From positions 22,451,457 through 22,515,456 of the forward strand of contig JBBMOA010000007.1 in the NCBI GenBank assembly GCA_037954235.1: a stretch of 64,000 nt of DNA, given 5' to 3'. Below the pieces are notes generated by a model. That model saw only the letters and a program-made list of their open reading frames with translations, had not been told where the DNA came from and did no database searches. A program made the position numbers and the translations under genes. The DNA comes from Aulostomus chinensis (taxonomy: Eukaryota; Chordata; Actinopteri; Syngnathiformes; Aulostomidae). The stretch's first letter is position 1; every line of letters starts with the position of its first letter. Shown here piece after piece: positions 13,442 to 26,700 of this stretch.

Positions 13442-16400
13442 ACAATCTTTGCTGCTCTTGGGCAGTGTCTAAGTAGAGAATAGCTGGAGACGCCGCCCTT
13501 TACTACCTGCAGTCCAAGAAAAAGAATCCTAGCTAGTGGGGGTATGAGTGATTTCTTCTAAACAATGCTTTTTTTTTGCTGTGTTTAGAATTCTTTATTT
13601 TATCAAATTTTTAGTTGTACAAAACAATGCTGCTGCAGGGACAACAAAAGTACCATATCGATAAGAGTAGTAGAATACTGCATTTGGTGACAGCACATGC
13701 TTCATGTTCTCATGTGGCCTCTCGGGGGGTTTTGTCTTCCTCTGGTTTTGTCTTTTTTGTCTTCTCCCCTGCTGCCCCCCACATGCCCTCTTCCAAACTG
13801 CCCATTCTGCTTATTCAGCTCAGCTTTTGTGAGGAGTTCTATTCATACCCCCAGTCAATGTCCATGTAGTAGTGAGGAGCTCCTCTGCTGCCCAAACTTT
13901 TCAATGATAGTTAAGAATACTCACCTGATACTATGGCAGTATTAATCAGTTCTTACTGACCTTATCCAATGCTGTGTCCAAGTGTCTTCCTGTGTTATAG
14001 GATTACAGATATCAGCCTTCATAAGATATTTTATTATCACTTGGAGGCTCTGTTTGGTGATTTGTTTCAGGGACCAATGAGTTCTAGGGCTAAAAAAACG
14101 TATGTTTTTGATTAGAATATACCTTAAATATTATCTGTAATATCATATCATAGTCCAATACATGCTGAAGGTGTTTTCATGTTTGCTAATAAGAGATTAA
14201 AACAACTACTGCTAGCATTTTGTGCCATTAAATCATATCCTTGGAAAAGGAGGCTGAAAGACTGAACGCCCTGAACGGGGCGTCCATGTAGTTGAATACC
14301 TGCTCAGCTGAGGGCTGGAAGCAGCTTGATTCCACTTTTGTTCAGCCTTATTTTCTCATGTGTTTGGGTCAAAGTAATTGGAGTCGTTCCAATTTCAAGT
14401 GAGAATGTGATTGCTAGCAACCATGAAATAGTCTTTCAGGGTAATTGACCATGTTGAAGTCCACCCACTAAAAGAGCTTTTGCTTTTTTTCCGCTTTTTT
14501 TTTTGTGTGTGCCATAGACAGACTCAGATTATCAATGACTGACAGCATCATGCAAAATAGCAAGGCAGTATAGAAGACATATTTCTGTTGGTTTCAGTAT
14601 ATCAAAGGTCAAAGCAGGTATGAAAACCACAGACCCCTCGGGGTTGCATTACGTTAATGAAGCAAACAGATACTTTAATAAGCCACTGGAATATAAGACA
14701 TTTAATATTTCACCATGAATTGCTTTTTTTAATATAACAGCAATGAACCAATTGTGAGAGTGCAGAGAACTAACCGCCAAATCAAAACAAGAACACATTC
14801 TCTTCATTGCTGAATGCTAAATCTTTCTATATAATCTCTATAAACCAATTTGACTTGGCAACCTTTACAATACCCCTTCTTTTTTCATAAAATACAATAA
14901 AACCACTCTGACAGTTATTTGTGGATCAGAGTTATTGATGTTTTTCCATACCAGTGCTGCATGAGAAATTCCCCTTTGGTTAGTTGTACCACACTGTCAG
15001 TATTTGACAAAGCATGTGACTGCAAGTTTTATCTTCTTCTTTCATCCTCTTGTTAGGATGTTTAATATAAGTATACAACAGTGGTGGATTTCAAAATTGT
15101 TTGTTCTTTGTAAAAGTAATACACAAAAATTTGCTTTTGGTGTAACAGACGACATCTGCAATGTGGTATTGTGTTTTTTCACCTCACCTCAGATTCCATC
15201 TTTGTTTGATGTAAAAATAAAATAATAGTGAGGAACCCAGAACTCCAAGTTCTTAAAGCCCCCTTGTTCTACTGTAGTGAGCCTCTTTTGGTTGTTAGTG
15301 GTTAAACTGTAGTTGAGGAGTAGTGAGGGCTCAAAAGACTCAACCAGAACAATAAAAGCTAAGCCTGTGGGGTGTTGACCCCCAGACCTTAAGCTAGTCA
15401 TTACTGCAGCTCATTGCTAATTCTTGTGGACAAGACAATCCAGAACCCAGAAGGGTGGTCGGTTCCTACTGCTTCTCTAGTTCCTTACTGCTCTGCATCT
15501 GATGTCAAGAGGGTAAAAACCTCATTTGCCCTTCAACTAGACCAAAGTCATAATCTTCCTCCAGAAAAGAGTGAGGCAATCTAAATGAAGACAGCTCAAG
15601 AGTTTTTAATCCTGTGTTGAAGAAAACAAGTTATGCTATGCTCCCCTCGCTGTACAGCCTGTGATTTTATGCTAGCTTAAAGTTTACTGTAGTGACCTCA
15701 GACCACATCCTTTGCAACATGTGTGACCATTTTAAATGTTGTAGCTAAGATTAGTTAGCAGATGTATTTTCTCAAAGAGGAGAGGATAACTAAATTCATT
15801 TGGATAAATGGTAATAATTAAATAAATGTCAGCAACTTACTTGCTGTTTAATCCTGTTATGTTTGCAACCACCTGCTGATGCCTTGTAGAAGTACTGCAA
15901 TGGAATTAAGATATTATCAGTATTAGCAGTGTCATATGCTTTCACCTTTTCTGAGTGTTTGTCACAGTTGTGTGCTGAATGTCTCTTATGTATAAATAGC
16001 TATAAGAAAGTGGTTCAAAGAGAGTCAGCCACTGGTTGTTTGGCTGGGCTACTTTTTTGGGTTGTCCAGAAGCTAGTTTTTTTCCTCCTTAACAGGAAAT
16101 TGTGCATCACTCATCCTGCCTACTCTGGCCCATATTGAGCCACAGCCAGCATGAAGTTCTTAGCCCCCTCGTTTTCCACTGAGGTGGAGGATTTTACTGG
16201 CCTCCCGTATCACACGGATCATGATGGGGATGTTTAGGACTTCCTTAAATAGCTACTCTATATTGGTAAAGGGGCTCTTTGATGCTATACAGCCCCCTCA
16301 TAAAACCCCTGACCTTGTACGCGTGTCACCGAGCACATCTGCAAAAAAATTTTAACACCTGTAAGGTCTTCTAATTTTTTTGACATAATCTTTTAAACTT

Positions 16401-18422
16401 TATTTTGAAGGTGATATTTTAACGGTTAAGTTGTGTTTATCTCAGCCACATCAAGATGGCTGCTCTGGGTTTGTGTACTTGTTTGATGTCTTGAATTGTT
16501 TTTAAATTTAGTTTGGAATTTTAGTGACCTCAGGGAGGTCAGAAGGCAGCTTTAGCACGAGTACTCTGGATTTGTTCAGATTCCAGTGTTCCATGAAATA
16601 CACTTGAAAGTTTTGGTGATTCAAAACCCAAGATGAAGGGGAAGGAATTTGTCTACATTCATTGTTTTGTCTGGAAGATTAAAGAGTTTGGACTTATAAT
16701 TAGTTGCTTTTTTAAAAAGAAATATTAATTTTCTGTAATAAGTCTGTATTTCTGAATAGTTCAGAAACAGAAAAACATGATCATCAAATTGGAGCCAAGA
16801 GGTGAGGCTGTAACTTACTCGCTGGAATAAGAATACACTGTTTGTTTGTTCAGCCTCCTTCTGAGAAAAAATGTCTTAGTCTCCTTTGGCTAGCTTGTTT
16901 ACTTTGGATGTCTATTTTTCATTGGGAAGAACTGCACAATTGGTTGGTGTTGGTTCATGTGATGAGAGCAAATCTGCGAACTCAAGGAGTGGTAAACCAA
17001 AACAATGAAGTTTCCCTGTGGGATTGGCAATATTAGCTTCCTTTCCATTTCACACAAAGTTATTAGATTCAAAAATCTTCATCCAGTTGATATTTAATGG
17101 TATTTTGATGTAATGCATTCAACAGTATGGGCAGCATATGTGGCTATGGTAGCCAGTGTTTTATGAGGGTGTAGTTTTTGATTGCATCATCACATCCTTA
17201 GTTTAGCATAACATGATTCTTTTATCCCACTACTTTACATAAATACCCATCCAGACTTTCCAGTCTCCCATCTGAAGCCAACCTATGTGCAAAGCTATAG
17301 AGGCATGTGTGAAGTGGATACCAAAGAGAATTGGTGCCGTCCGTCTGCCCCGAGACCGCACAGAGAGCCCCGCTGCCAGCAGTGCCTCCTGTAATTATAG
17401 ACCAGAGCTGTGGAGACTATTGCTCTCCAGGCTAAACTGAAACTAGAGCCACTATTTCATACTTGGTATTTACTCTTTTCACTACCCCATGTTTAAAAAC
17501 TGTGATATTTTTGGACTGCTGCTCGACTTTCCTCTGTGTCTGGTATAGCCTGGCTGAATTGAAATAAAAGTGTCTGTTCTGCACATTGAAAGAGACACTG
17601 CTTGAGAGAGAGAGAGTTGTCAACATTACAACCCATATAGTGGTCCATTCTGGCTGCTGGCGTTGGGTTTGGTAAATATATTAACCCTCAATTTTCCATC
17701 TATAAATTGAAAGTTGTGAGGAAGCTGGTGAACTGAGGCTACACCCTGAATTAACTGTGCTGTTTTCTTGCTCTTCAAATGATAATGTTTGACAAACATG
17801 ATTTACCAATGACAGTGGGCAGCTGTAAAACTTTATTCCTCTGACCTCAGGCTGTCCAGATCACACACAACACTGTCCAGACTCTAAATTACTGGAAAAC
17901 TGCTGCCATTGTAAAGACTGCAACCATCTTAAAAAGAATGTGTTCATGGAATGGTAGATATGACTTGGCTGATGTCCATTGATATTATGACCACATTAAC
18001 TTTAGTAGCATCTCTTTCTTTTTTTGGATCTTTATTTTTTTCATGTTGAAGATTTCTAGTATCCACCTTCCCTGACCAATGTTTGTTTTGGACCAGTTTT
18101 ATGTCCTGATGAAACTCTGCATTTCAATTTTTGCCTGTACATGTGTACTGCAAATGCCGCCTGGGCTGCCTCATAATTTCCAAGTTAGAAAACTCATGTC
18201 ACTTTGAGTTCTTTGCACTCTCTGCAAAAATAAGCTAATCCATTTACTTTTTTAGAAGATAGATGAAGTATTTTTGTAGAGCTTACATTTATTGATATGT
18301 TGAAGTGTTTTCTGTGTTGTCTAACATTGATTCCTCTCTCTTTGTCTCGCTTTGTCTCTCTCTCTCTCCCCCTCTCCCACTCTCCCTCCCTCCCTCCCAC
18401 CTTCCCTGCTCTCCACATGCAG

Positions 18423-18506
18423 TCACAATGAGCGCAAGGTGACCTGCAAGCATCCTGTCTCAGGCTTGCCCTCACAAGACAACTGCATCTTTGTCATCAA
18501 CGAACA
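18423..18506 (+). CDS. plekha5: plekha5 exon: second half of WW2
   Basis: After one base finishing the previous codon, 27 codons read HNERKVTCKHP then VSGLPSQDNCIFVINE. This is the C-terminal half of the second WW domain, where the family has C-K-H-P instead of the usual second tryptophan. The acceptor is preceded by a very long CT tract and the donor is GTAAGT. The exon ends with two bases (CA) of a glutamine codon. Confidence 0.95.
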
Positions 18507-21500
18507 GTAAGTCTCTTGTTTTTCTGTCAGAATGCTACTGGGTAGCATTTTTAGCAGACTACAGCATGCTGATGTGTAGGCAACATTGCACAAGTCTTTC
18601 CACTCTCTATTTGCTGTTCTGCCCTCTTCTCAGTGATCCATTAAAATGAGAGAATCCTCAAAAATAACAACTCCTTCTAGCAAAGAGGAATAACATTTGT
18701 CAGATAATACTTTCACATTCATGCTTTTAGTTTTTGTGTGATTGGACTGCTCATTTCTGCTGGGAAACCATCATTTGAATGCCAAGGGCTGAAACCCACT
18801 ATCACGTATCAGCTAGCTGGAATATGATGGTTCACATCTAGTTCTTTGTTTTGACCTGGACAAGAGTTCATGTTCTTCTCACCTGTCACAAGTATTACGA
18901 TCTATCCCCCCAACACTGTTATGTCCATGTGATCATCTCCACTGCTTTCGGCACAGCAGTCGTCACATGTCCGGCCACATGACTGACCTGCTGGCCAGTC
19001 GTCTTGAACTTGCACTTCAAGGAGAACAACTCCAGTGAATGTGTCTCACTAACCTCAGAAACCCCTTCATAGCTAATTTCCCATTATGTTATGTTGATAC
19101 TCCTACTTAGTGTCATCACAACTGGGATCAATTATTTTATAGAGTGATGATTGGTAGTTGAAACATGTTCTGCTCCAAGACACACAGGTTTACTATCAGG
19201 CTGGGGATGGAAATTGGTTGTCTTTTGTCAATATGTGTCTTACAAATCCTGGGATGTTTCCTATTTCACCAAATTCTCAAGAAATGCATTTTATTAAGAG
19301 AGGATGGAATCATTTGGAAACAGTTGTGAAGAGGCTCGCTGTGCCAGAACTCTCACACTACACTCTCTCGGCACATTCCTCCCCTCACTGTGTTACTCTC
19401 ACATCTCTGCTGCTTTTCACATTGAGAGGGACAGTATGCCGGCGCAAGATTATATCTTAATTTAGCAATTAGACTTTTATCAAAGTAAGATAATCTGTTA
19501 AATAAAGTCATATCTTACCTTTATCTTTGGCAGGGCAACAGCAAAGTGATAAAACTACGATTATTATTTCTGGTTTATTATTCTGGATTTTATCCAACAT
19601 GTGGCTGTATTTTAGTTAAAGTAATAAGGGGGACAAGCTTTGCCCCTGGACAAGTAAAAAACATGGAAAGATGGATTTTAGCTGACACAACGATAAATAA
19701 GCCATGTGGAAAATCACTGCATAATCTGCCCTGTACTTTCCTTAAACTTGGCATTAAAAGTTTTACGAACAAGCCAGTAAAATTTTAAAAAAGAACAAAA
19801 CTGAGGCTGATTTAAGATAAAGACAGTACAAGTAAACAAACACTATTGGGCTCCATTAGCTGCTTAATAATATGGTCTAATATGGTCTGTGGGCTGGTAA
19901 TGTTTCCTCTGGGTTGTACAAACCTTGTATTATATACTCACTAAGTACATTCCTCATTTCAGAAGTACATTTGCAGCTCTGCTGTGATGCTGTTGCTCAA
20001 AGTCACGGCTCAGTTTTGACATGTCGCTTGACCCGCCTCAGCGAATGTCAGCCTCAGCATTCTTCTGTCTTCACTCTACATGTTTGAGCCTATTTTTAGG
20101 GATTCGCATGGTCATGTGCATGCTGACAGGAAATATTTGCACAACAACTCACATGTGAAACATGTTTACCGAGACCTGACTATGTCTGGTTAAATAAAAC
20201 TTAAATGCTTGGAGGAATTAGCCTGGTGAGACCACCAGTATTTCACATGCTCTAAAGTAAAGAGCTCTGAACTTACCTCTTGATCCCCACCTATCTGAAA
20301 ACCACTATGAGAGGGTGGGGCACTTACCTTAACAGACAAGATTCTTAAGCCTAACAGGGTAACAAAACTAATAACTGCACCTGTAACTGTGTTTATCCTT
20401 CTCATGTTAAGGGCACCTATAGCTGTATTTATCCTTTTAACTTGTTGCCTCAAGAGATGCAGTTTTGCATTAATCAATGCCATCAACTACAAGAACCAGT
20501 CAGGAACTACATTACTGTTGGGGTGGCAGAAAAGGAGTTAGAAGGCAGTTCCGATTGGTTTGATATCTTTCTAATTTCTCATTGTGGTTTAAGATAGGAC
20601 GGGTTCCAGACATCCCTACAGGGCTCAATTCTTCAGCTTGTAAGATACAGATGGTTTCACCCTGCTACAATATCGTGATATTTAAAAATTTTGTCAGCAG
20701 TCTGAGATTTAGGACTACTTTTTGGAAATTCTCAATTTTTTGCATTCATGTCTAAGGGTATTTTGCTATGTAGAGACTGGGATTTGTTCAATTACCAGCA
20801 AACAAAACATACATCCCTGGGTAATGCACAGATTACATTACAAACTTAAATAGGTCAGGTCTGATAATGTATAGAACAATACCAAACTGCTGCCTGATTA
20901 TATTTTCAATGAAAAATAAAATCATCAACCATATCCTTCTTCTCAAAACCATAGATACGTGTGAAAGAATGTCACACTGAAGTATTCAATTACATTTTCC
21001 AGAGAAAATGCTAAGCATTTGACAGCAGACCTGCTTGGCCGTAGCTTCAAAACACTTATTTGTCAAAACCTAAAATGTTCACTGTCAACACGTTTTTCTT
21101 TCCTCTGTTTTGTAGTGTGAATTGTGGGAAATTGTTTCACCCAGCTTGTAGCAGGTAATGCTCTATCAAGTACAAACTGATAATTGTGAACATTTGTTTT
21201 GATGTAAAACATTTGAACGTGTGTCTGAGAATAACCTTTGTTGTTGCACACTAACAACAGAAGTGTGTGTTTTGTCTGATAACTTGTTATGCATTTGCAT
21301 TCCAAAGTCCTGTAAGGTGCACCCTAGTGTCTGAACCATTCGTTCTGTTCCTTCAAGCTGCCATGAATAACTAACCGTGGGCACTGTGATTGTTCTCTAT
21401 GCTTGAGCCGAAGGTCAACTTGTACATCTTTGATGAAAGCTGAGCTGTTTCATCTCACTGCCCTTCAGTTCTCTTAGTTTACTGATTTCCTCAAGAACAT

Positions 21501-22551
21501 TGAATCTTCCTGTTAAGTTGCAGGGTCTTTAAAAAAGAAAGGATGCATTGTAATCTGCTGCACAGTACAGTGGACTGTGCTTCTCTTTCAAGTGTTCATG
21601 GTGACAACATGTCCAAACAAATCTGCGGTAGAATCTTGTTGCTATTATAAACTAATACAACCCAAACTTAAGCTCACAATGTTGCATGCTGCTGGTTATT
21701 TGAATGTTGTTTTGGAGCCAAAGCAAGAATGAAAGATGATTCATAATTGAAGCACCACACTTGAACAGAGCATTTGGCCTGTCGATCGGTTAAGTTGTGG
21801 TTTATTACTCAGCTTCACACTGTATAAATGTGTACTGTGGTATCCTGATCAGTGTGTGTTGCCGTGTGTCACAGTCTTTTGTTCAGTAAAAACGTCAGAT
21901 CCACCACTAAACAAACATGTTTTAAACATTTCTTTAGAAATGCTGTGTGGTCATTTTAAAAATGCACCCTCAGCCAGTCCGTTCAGTGCCCCCCCGCCCC
22001 CGTGTGCTTAGGGCGCCAAGCCTCGCCAGCAGTGTAATCTCACCTCACCCTTTTTGCATACACAGACCCACACACTCACAAAATCCCTGCAGAACCAGGC
22101 AGTGATGCGACTCTAATACATTCAAGCTTGTCCTCGTATGTAGAATTGATTCTTACGTACACAGCGAGATCAGAGTGATGATACATGTGCACATTTGGGC
22201 TTATCTGTGTACACATCTGAATACAGATTTCCTGCTTTCATCACATACCTGCACAGATATCTTGACATTATTGTATCACAGTAACATGAAGGGAATGCAG
22301 AATACCCCTCCCAACCCGGAAAAAGAGAGGGGGTCATCCAGTGTAAACAGGGGCTATTGAAAATGAGACAACATAAGCTGAAAAAATAAAAAAATAAAAA
22401 GGTAAATAAATCAAAACAATTTAAGGATTGAATAGTAACAGTCACACTTCACCTTTTTGAATAAGCTGGACTAACAGTGTAACCCAATACAGGTCTTATC
22501 CACTGCAGAGCTGCATGTACATGTGCAAAAGTACCAAACACATAATACAGG

Positions 22552-22604
<53 letters not shown>

Positions 22605-23698
22605 GAAAAATGCATCCAACCTACATGCAACCTACTCAACTCAGCTTGCAATTGTAGAGTTTCAGAACATGTACTGGTTTTAGGTTTATTGACTTTGCTG
22701 TTGACATGGAAAACAAACATGTTTATTGTTTTGTTCGGGGTGTTTTTCTGTATTCTCAACTGTGCTTGTACAGTACAATCATACCCAGTGTGGGCTAGCG
22801 CTGCTGACAGGTGTCGAACTCCACTGGAAACCCGACAATAGCTTTTTGAAGCAGACAGTCACTCAATGGTATATTATGCATATGGACATTGGCTTCATCC
22901 ACATCAAGTTCATGTTACATTTCAAACATAGCCAATCAGTGCAGATGTCAAACGATAGATGTGAAGAATTAATTTAGTGGTTTCCATCACACGTGCACTT
23001 CTTTCTCTCTCAAGTGTTGGAAAAATAAATACTCTAGAGGTTCAGATGGGTGGACCCTGAATTCCCATCATGTGTCTTTAGTTCTGATTGCAGCTAATGC
23101 AGTTCTAAGTTCATAACCATGAACATGAGCCCTTAATCTCCTGTTGTCCCCTTCAGTGTACAGTAGTACAGTCACTGTACAAGGTTTTTGAACAGAATTG
23201 TTGAGTACTTTTTGCCACTATAGGATGAGCTGTCTTTGTAAAATAAACAAACGGCAGACATAACTACTATATATGTATACATATAGTGTATGTATATATA
23301 ATATATACACATATATGAAGTCTGTATGTATATATATTTATAAATATAAATATTAGAGGTGAGTGAAGATATATATGTTCATACACATATATTTACATAT
23401 ACACACATTCATACACACACATATATATATATTATATATATATGTGTATATGTACATATATATTAGAATGATATTTAGTGACTAGACAAGCTGTATATGA
23501 AGGCTGCATAGAGACATTGTTGCTCTCTAGCTGCTTGTTTTGGCTGACCAGCCTTTATAGGACAGTAGCTAATTTGCTACACTCACTTCTTTTCAGTTTC
23601 ACTGAATGCAGATTGATTATCAGGTCCAAACTAATTATCACTAAAGCTCCAGCATGCTTGCACACACTCTCACACACACACACACACACACACTCTCA

Positions 23699-23767
<69 letters not shown>

Positions 23768-26700
23768 AGCCTGGAAATGGTCTGTTGGGAAATAGAGCAT
23801 CAAATAAAGCAATATCTCTATTACAACAGAGCCAGTCCACCCTCTGCACCCCTCCCAAGCTTTGTGCTTTGATGACAAGTCGACACACCATTGATTTTGT
23901 TTCACTTAGGATTTTGCCTGTCACTGCAAGTGCTGAAACTCGTCGGAGCGCATAAGCTTGAGGAGAAGGCCAATCTCAGAGGCCAAGTTATCACTTTGCA
24001 CAAGGACCTATTTTAGAGAAGTGAGATGAAAATTGTGTTCCCTTCGATTCAAGAGAGCATTAGTCCCCGTCTTAGGACATCCCTACTGTATCACCTCTGA
24101 ACAGAACATGGTTATATTATTAGCTCTTAGTAAAATGAAAAATCCTTCCTTGTCTATGTTACACTGTCCTTTATATTTGCAATGTCTTGATATGCAATTC
24201 AAAACATTTAAGTATTAAACCAATATTTTAAAATCGTTAGTAAGAATAGTTTGAGAAAAAAATACAAACAAGCAAATGACGTTAAAAACTTCAACTCTGA
24301 TGACTTCAGCAAGGATTAATGGTTCAAGAGCCCATCTACAACTGCCAACAATATCCAGCACCATTAAAGGGGAGTCCAAGTGTGTGTACATACATCTCTA
24401 ATCAAAACTGAGTCTTATGGCTTCTGAAATAAAACCATACCTGTTTCTGTAATATGACAAAAAGCAGTTGCTCAGTCTAACTAGCCATAAACAAGGTAAC
24501 CTTTCCTCTAAAAAGAAGTAATACAGTGTCAGTCTGGTATTGCCATTGTTTGTCTCATTGTTCGTCTGTACTGTACGTAATCAGAATCAGAATCAGAATC
24601 ACAAATCCTTTATTAATCCCTTATGGGAAATTGTTGGATTGCTGTGCTCCATTTCACTGTAAAACTGAAATCAGAATCAGACTTGTCAATGTGCTGCATG
24701 AGGATGAACATCTTGTGTATGTGATTGTGTGTGTGTGTGTGTGTGTGTTTGTGTGTTGCCTGCTGTTGTAAGCCCAGCAGATGTTATTCTGTGTGATACC
24801 TGTTTTCTGTTTGTGCACCTTGATCATAACAGCATGAAGTTTTCATTATCAAGTCTTGTCTCATCGTGTGTAACAGATGAATTCAACATGTGAATATGAT
24901 GGGACGGGTGGATCCATGTAGGAGATGGATACAACTTTTAATGATTAGATAATTTAATCATCAGTCATAGCGTTAAATTGAAGTCTGTGAACTTTGGATT
25001 AAAATGAGCAGGTTAGTTGGGGGAGTTAACAGTGCAGGCCAGGTTGGCAATATCCGTCCTTATTCAGTGACCTGAAACTCAGCTGAGAGATGAGGTTTAT
25101 TTCCCTGCTGTAGTATTTCTGCTCTGCAGTGGTATTAGTGTCTTGTTCCCTCTGGACCACAACGTTGTTCCCCTCCTTAAGAATGTAGGACATCTCCATA
25201 GGCCAGAAACAATTTAATTCACAAGGTGTTCTACTCTATGGCAAGTTTTGGAAAAGTTTTATGTGCTCAGCTATTGCTTTAAGAAAGCTTTTTTTTCTTT
25301 TAAAGGAATTCTGACATGATTCATTGCTTTAACTGCAGTGAATCATGTCAGACCACTTAAATCTGTTTGAGAGAGCTGGAAGTGTATCTGTGGTGACATG
25401 GTGGGAGTAATTGGCTTGATTCATAGACTCATGTTGTGATCTCATTATAACAAAAGTTTGAATTTCAGAGGAATGATGGTGGAATAGACAATAAAGCTGG
25501 CTTCCTTCTTTTTGCTTCCTTTTAGCGAGGTCACTGAACATAAATTGGCAGTTTAAATTTCTGACCTGTGTGCTCTTGGCATGCTCTTTTTCTCTTGTTT
25601 AGGTCTGCTTCCAAAGTGCCAGCGAATGAGAAGAAGGAACGGCCACTAAGCACCATGAGTGAGGCCTCCAACTACACAGGCAGCGTGGATGTTGCCGCCA
25701 ACTCCAGCAGCCCAGCAGGGAGAGTGAGTGACACAAACGATTCTCTTTCCATATTTGTTAAGTCAATAAAATAATGGAAAAACTGCCTTAAATCTGTATA
25801 GAAATAAAAGATATTTCTGTTTATTGAACTCACATTGAATTTAAACCCTTTTCATATTGCATTCTAGCCTTCCAGACCTCCAAAAAAGGTTCATAATTTC
25901 GGGAAAAGGTCCAACTCTATCAGGAGGAATCCCAGCGCTCCCGTAATCAAGAGGAATTGGCTTTATAAACAGGTAACTGTAGGATATGACTCTAGTGTGA
26001 GGTCATGAACTCAGTAGAGCATTAATAGCTTTGAATTCCTTCATGGATGTATTTTGACATGAGCTTGAAATGTAAAAGTAAACTACAAATAGACATATTG
26101 GATTAAATCTTCAAATGCATGTAATAATATTTCTCCTCAAGTCTATTTATGTTTTTAAATTGTTCAATGAATGTGTTTGAACATGTAAGTTATATTTAAT
26201 ATATTTGAGACAAGAGAATGTAAACATTAAGATACAAATTTTCCTTTCTGTACTCATGCACATCATAATAGTTGTCTCTACCACTGTTAGAATTCTAGTA
26301 ATGTCTTTAAGATGAGCACAAAGAAGCTTTTTGATGTCTTATAGGATCTAATGTCTTTGTCCAGTGTTTGGGCTCTGCCAGCACGAGCTAATTCTGAATA
26401 GCAATCCCTCATCCCAGCTCCCTGGTTACTTGCAGCCGGGTGAAAAGGGGGTGCTTGAGGCAGCCCTTTGCCATACAGGACTCTCTCATGCTTTCCAAGT
26501 GGTAGACTCATTTAGTTTTGATTGCAGCCTCCCGGCACAGTTCTGTGAATACGTGATGGCTTCCTTTGGTTCAGCTGCCAGCTGCTGTTTCTTTGGGCAC
26601 CTCAATCAGAGTGATGCAGATCAAGCAGAGGACTCGCAAATCTTCTAGCCCATATAAAAGCTGGATTTTCACTTTTATTTTCCTGCCTCATTGAAACCTG

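Larger units (their letters stand above)
9359..18422 (+). other. plekha5: Long plekha5 intron (or intron of the alternative first exon)
   Basis: No coding exon is recognised in these 9 kb. It carries a GT repeat, a G11 run at 11366-11376, a cluster of CAGCTG E-boxes, a (CA)n tract and one SINE copy. Immediately before the next exon lies a long CT-rich polypyrimidine tract (about 18335-18412). Confidence 0.7.
18507..25602 (+). other. plekha5: plekha5 intron between the WW and PH regions
   Basis: Seven kb of intron holding a candidate 39-nt microexon, a 36-bp-period duplication, two (CA/GT)n tracts, a 200-bp AT-rich microsatellite, a GT tract, an AATCAG-type dispersed repeat and a strong hairpin 250 bases before the next exon. 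Confidence 0.85.

Noticed and set aside
13005..13445. 146-codon minus-strand frame, and similar frames at 27259-27573 and 60853-61268
   Set aside because: They coincide with the three SINE copies and have no relation to known proteins. The shared sequence comes from the repeat.
23267..23765. Regularly repeated sequence that could suggest a repeat array such as CRISPR
   Set aside because: It is simple dinucleotide and AT-rich satellite without unique spacers, in a vertebrate intron.
26364..26648. 94-codon open frame with a nearby TATAAAA-like string
   Set aside because: No recognisable domain, no splice context in phase with plekha5, and of a length expected by chance in 64 kb. Not supported as a gene.
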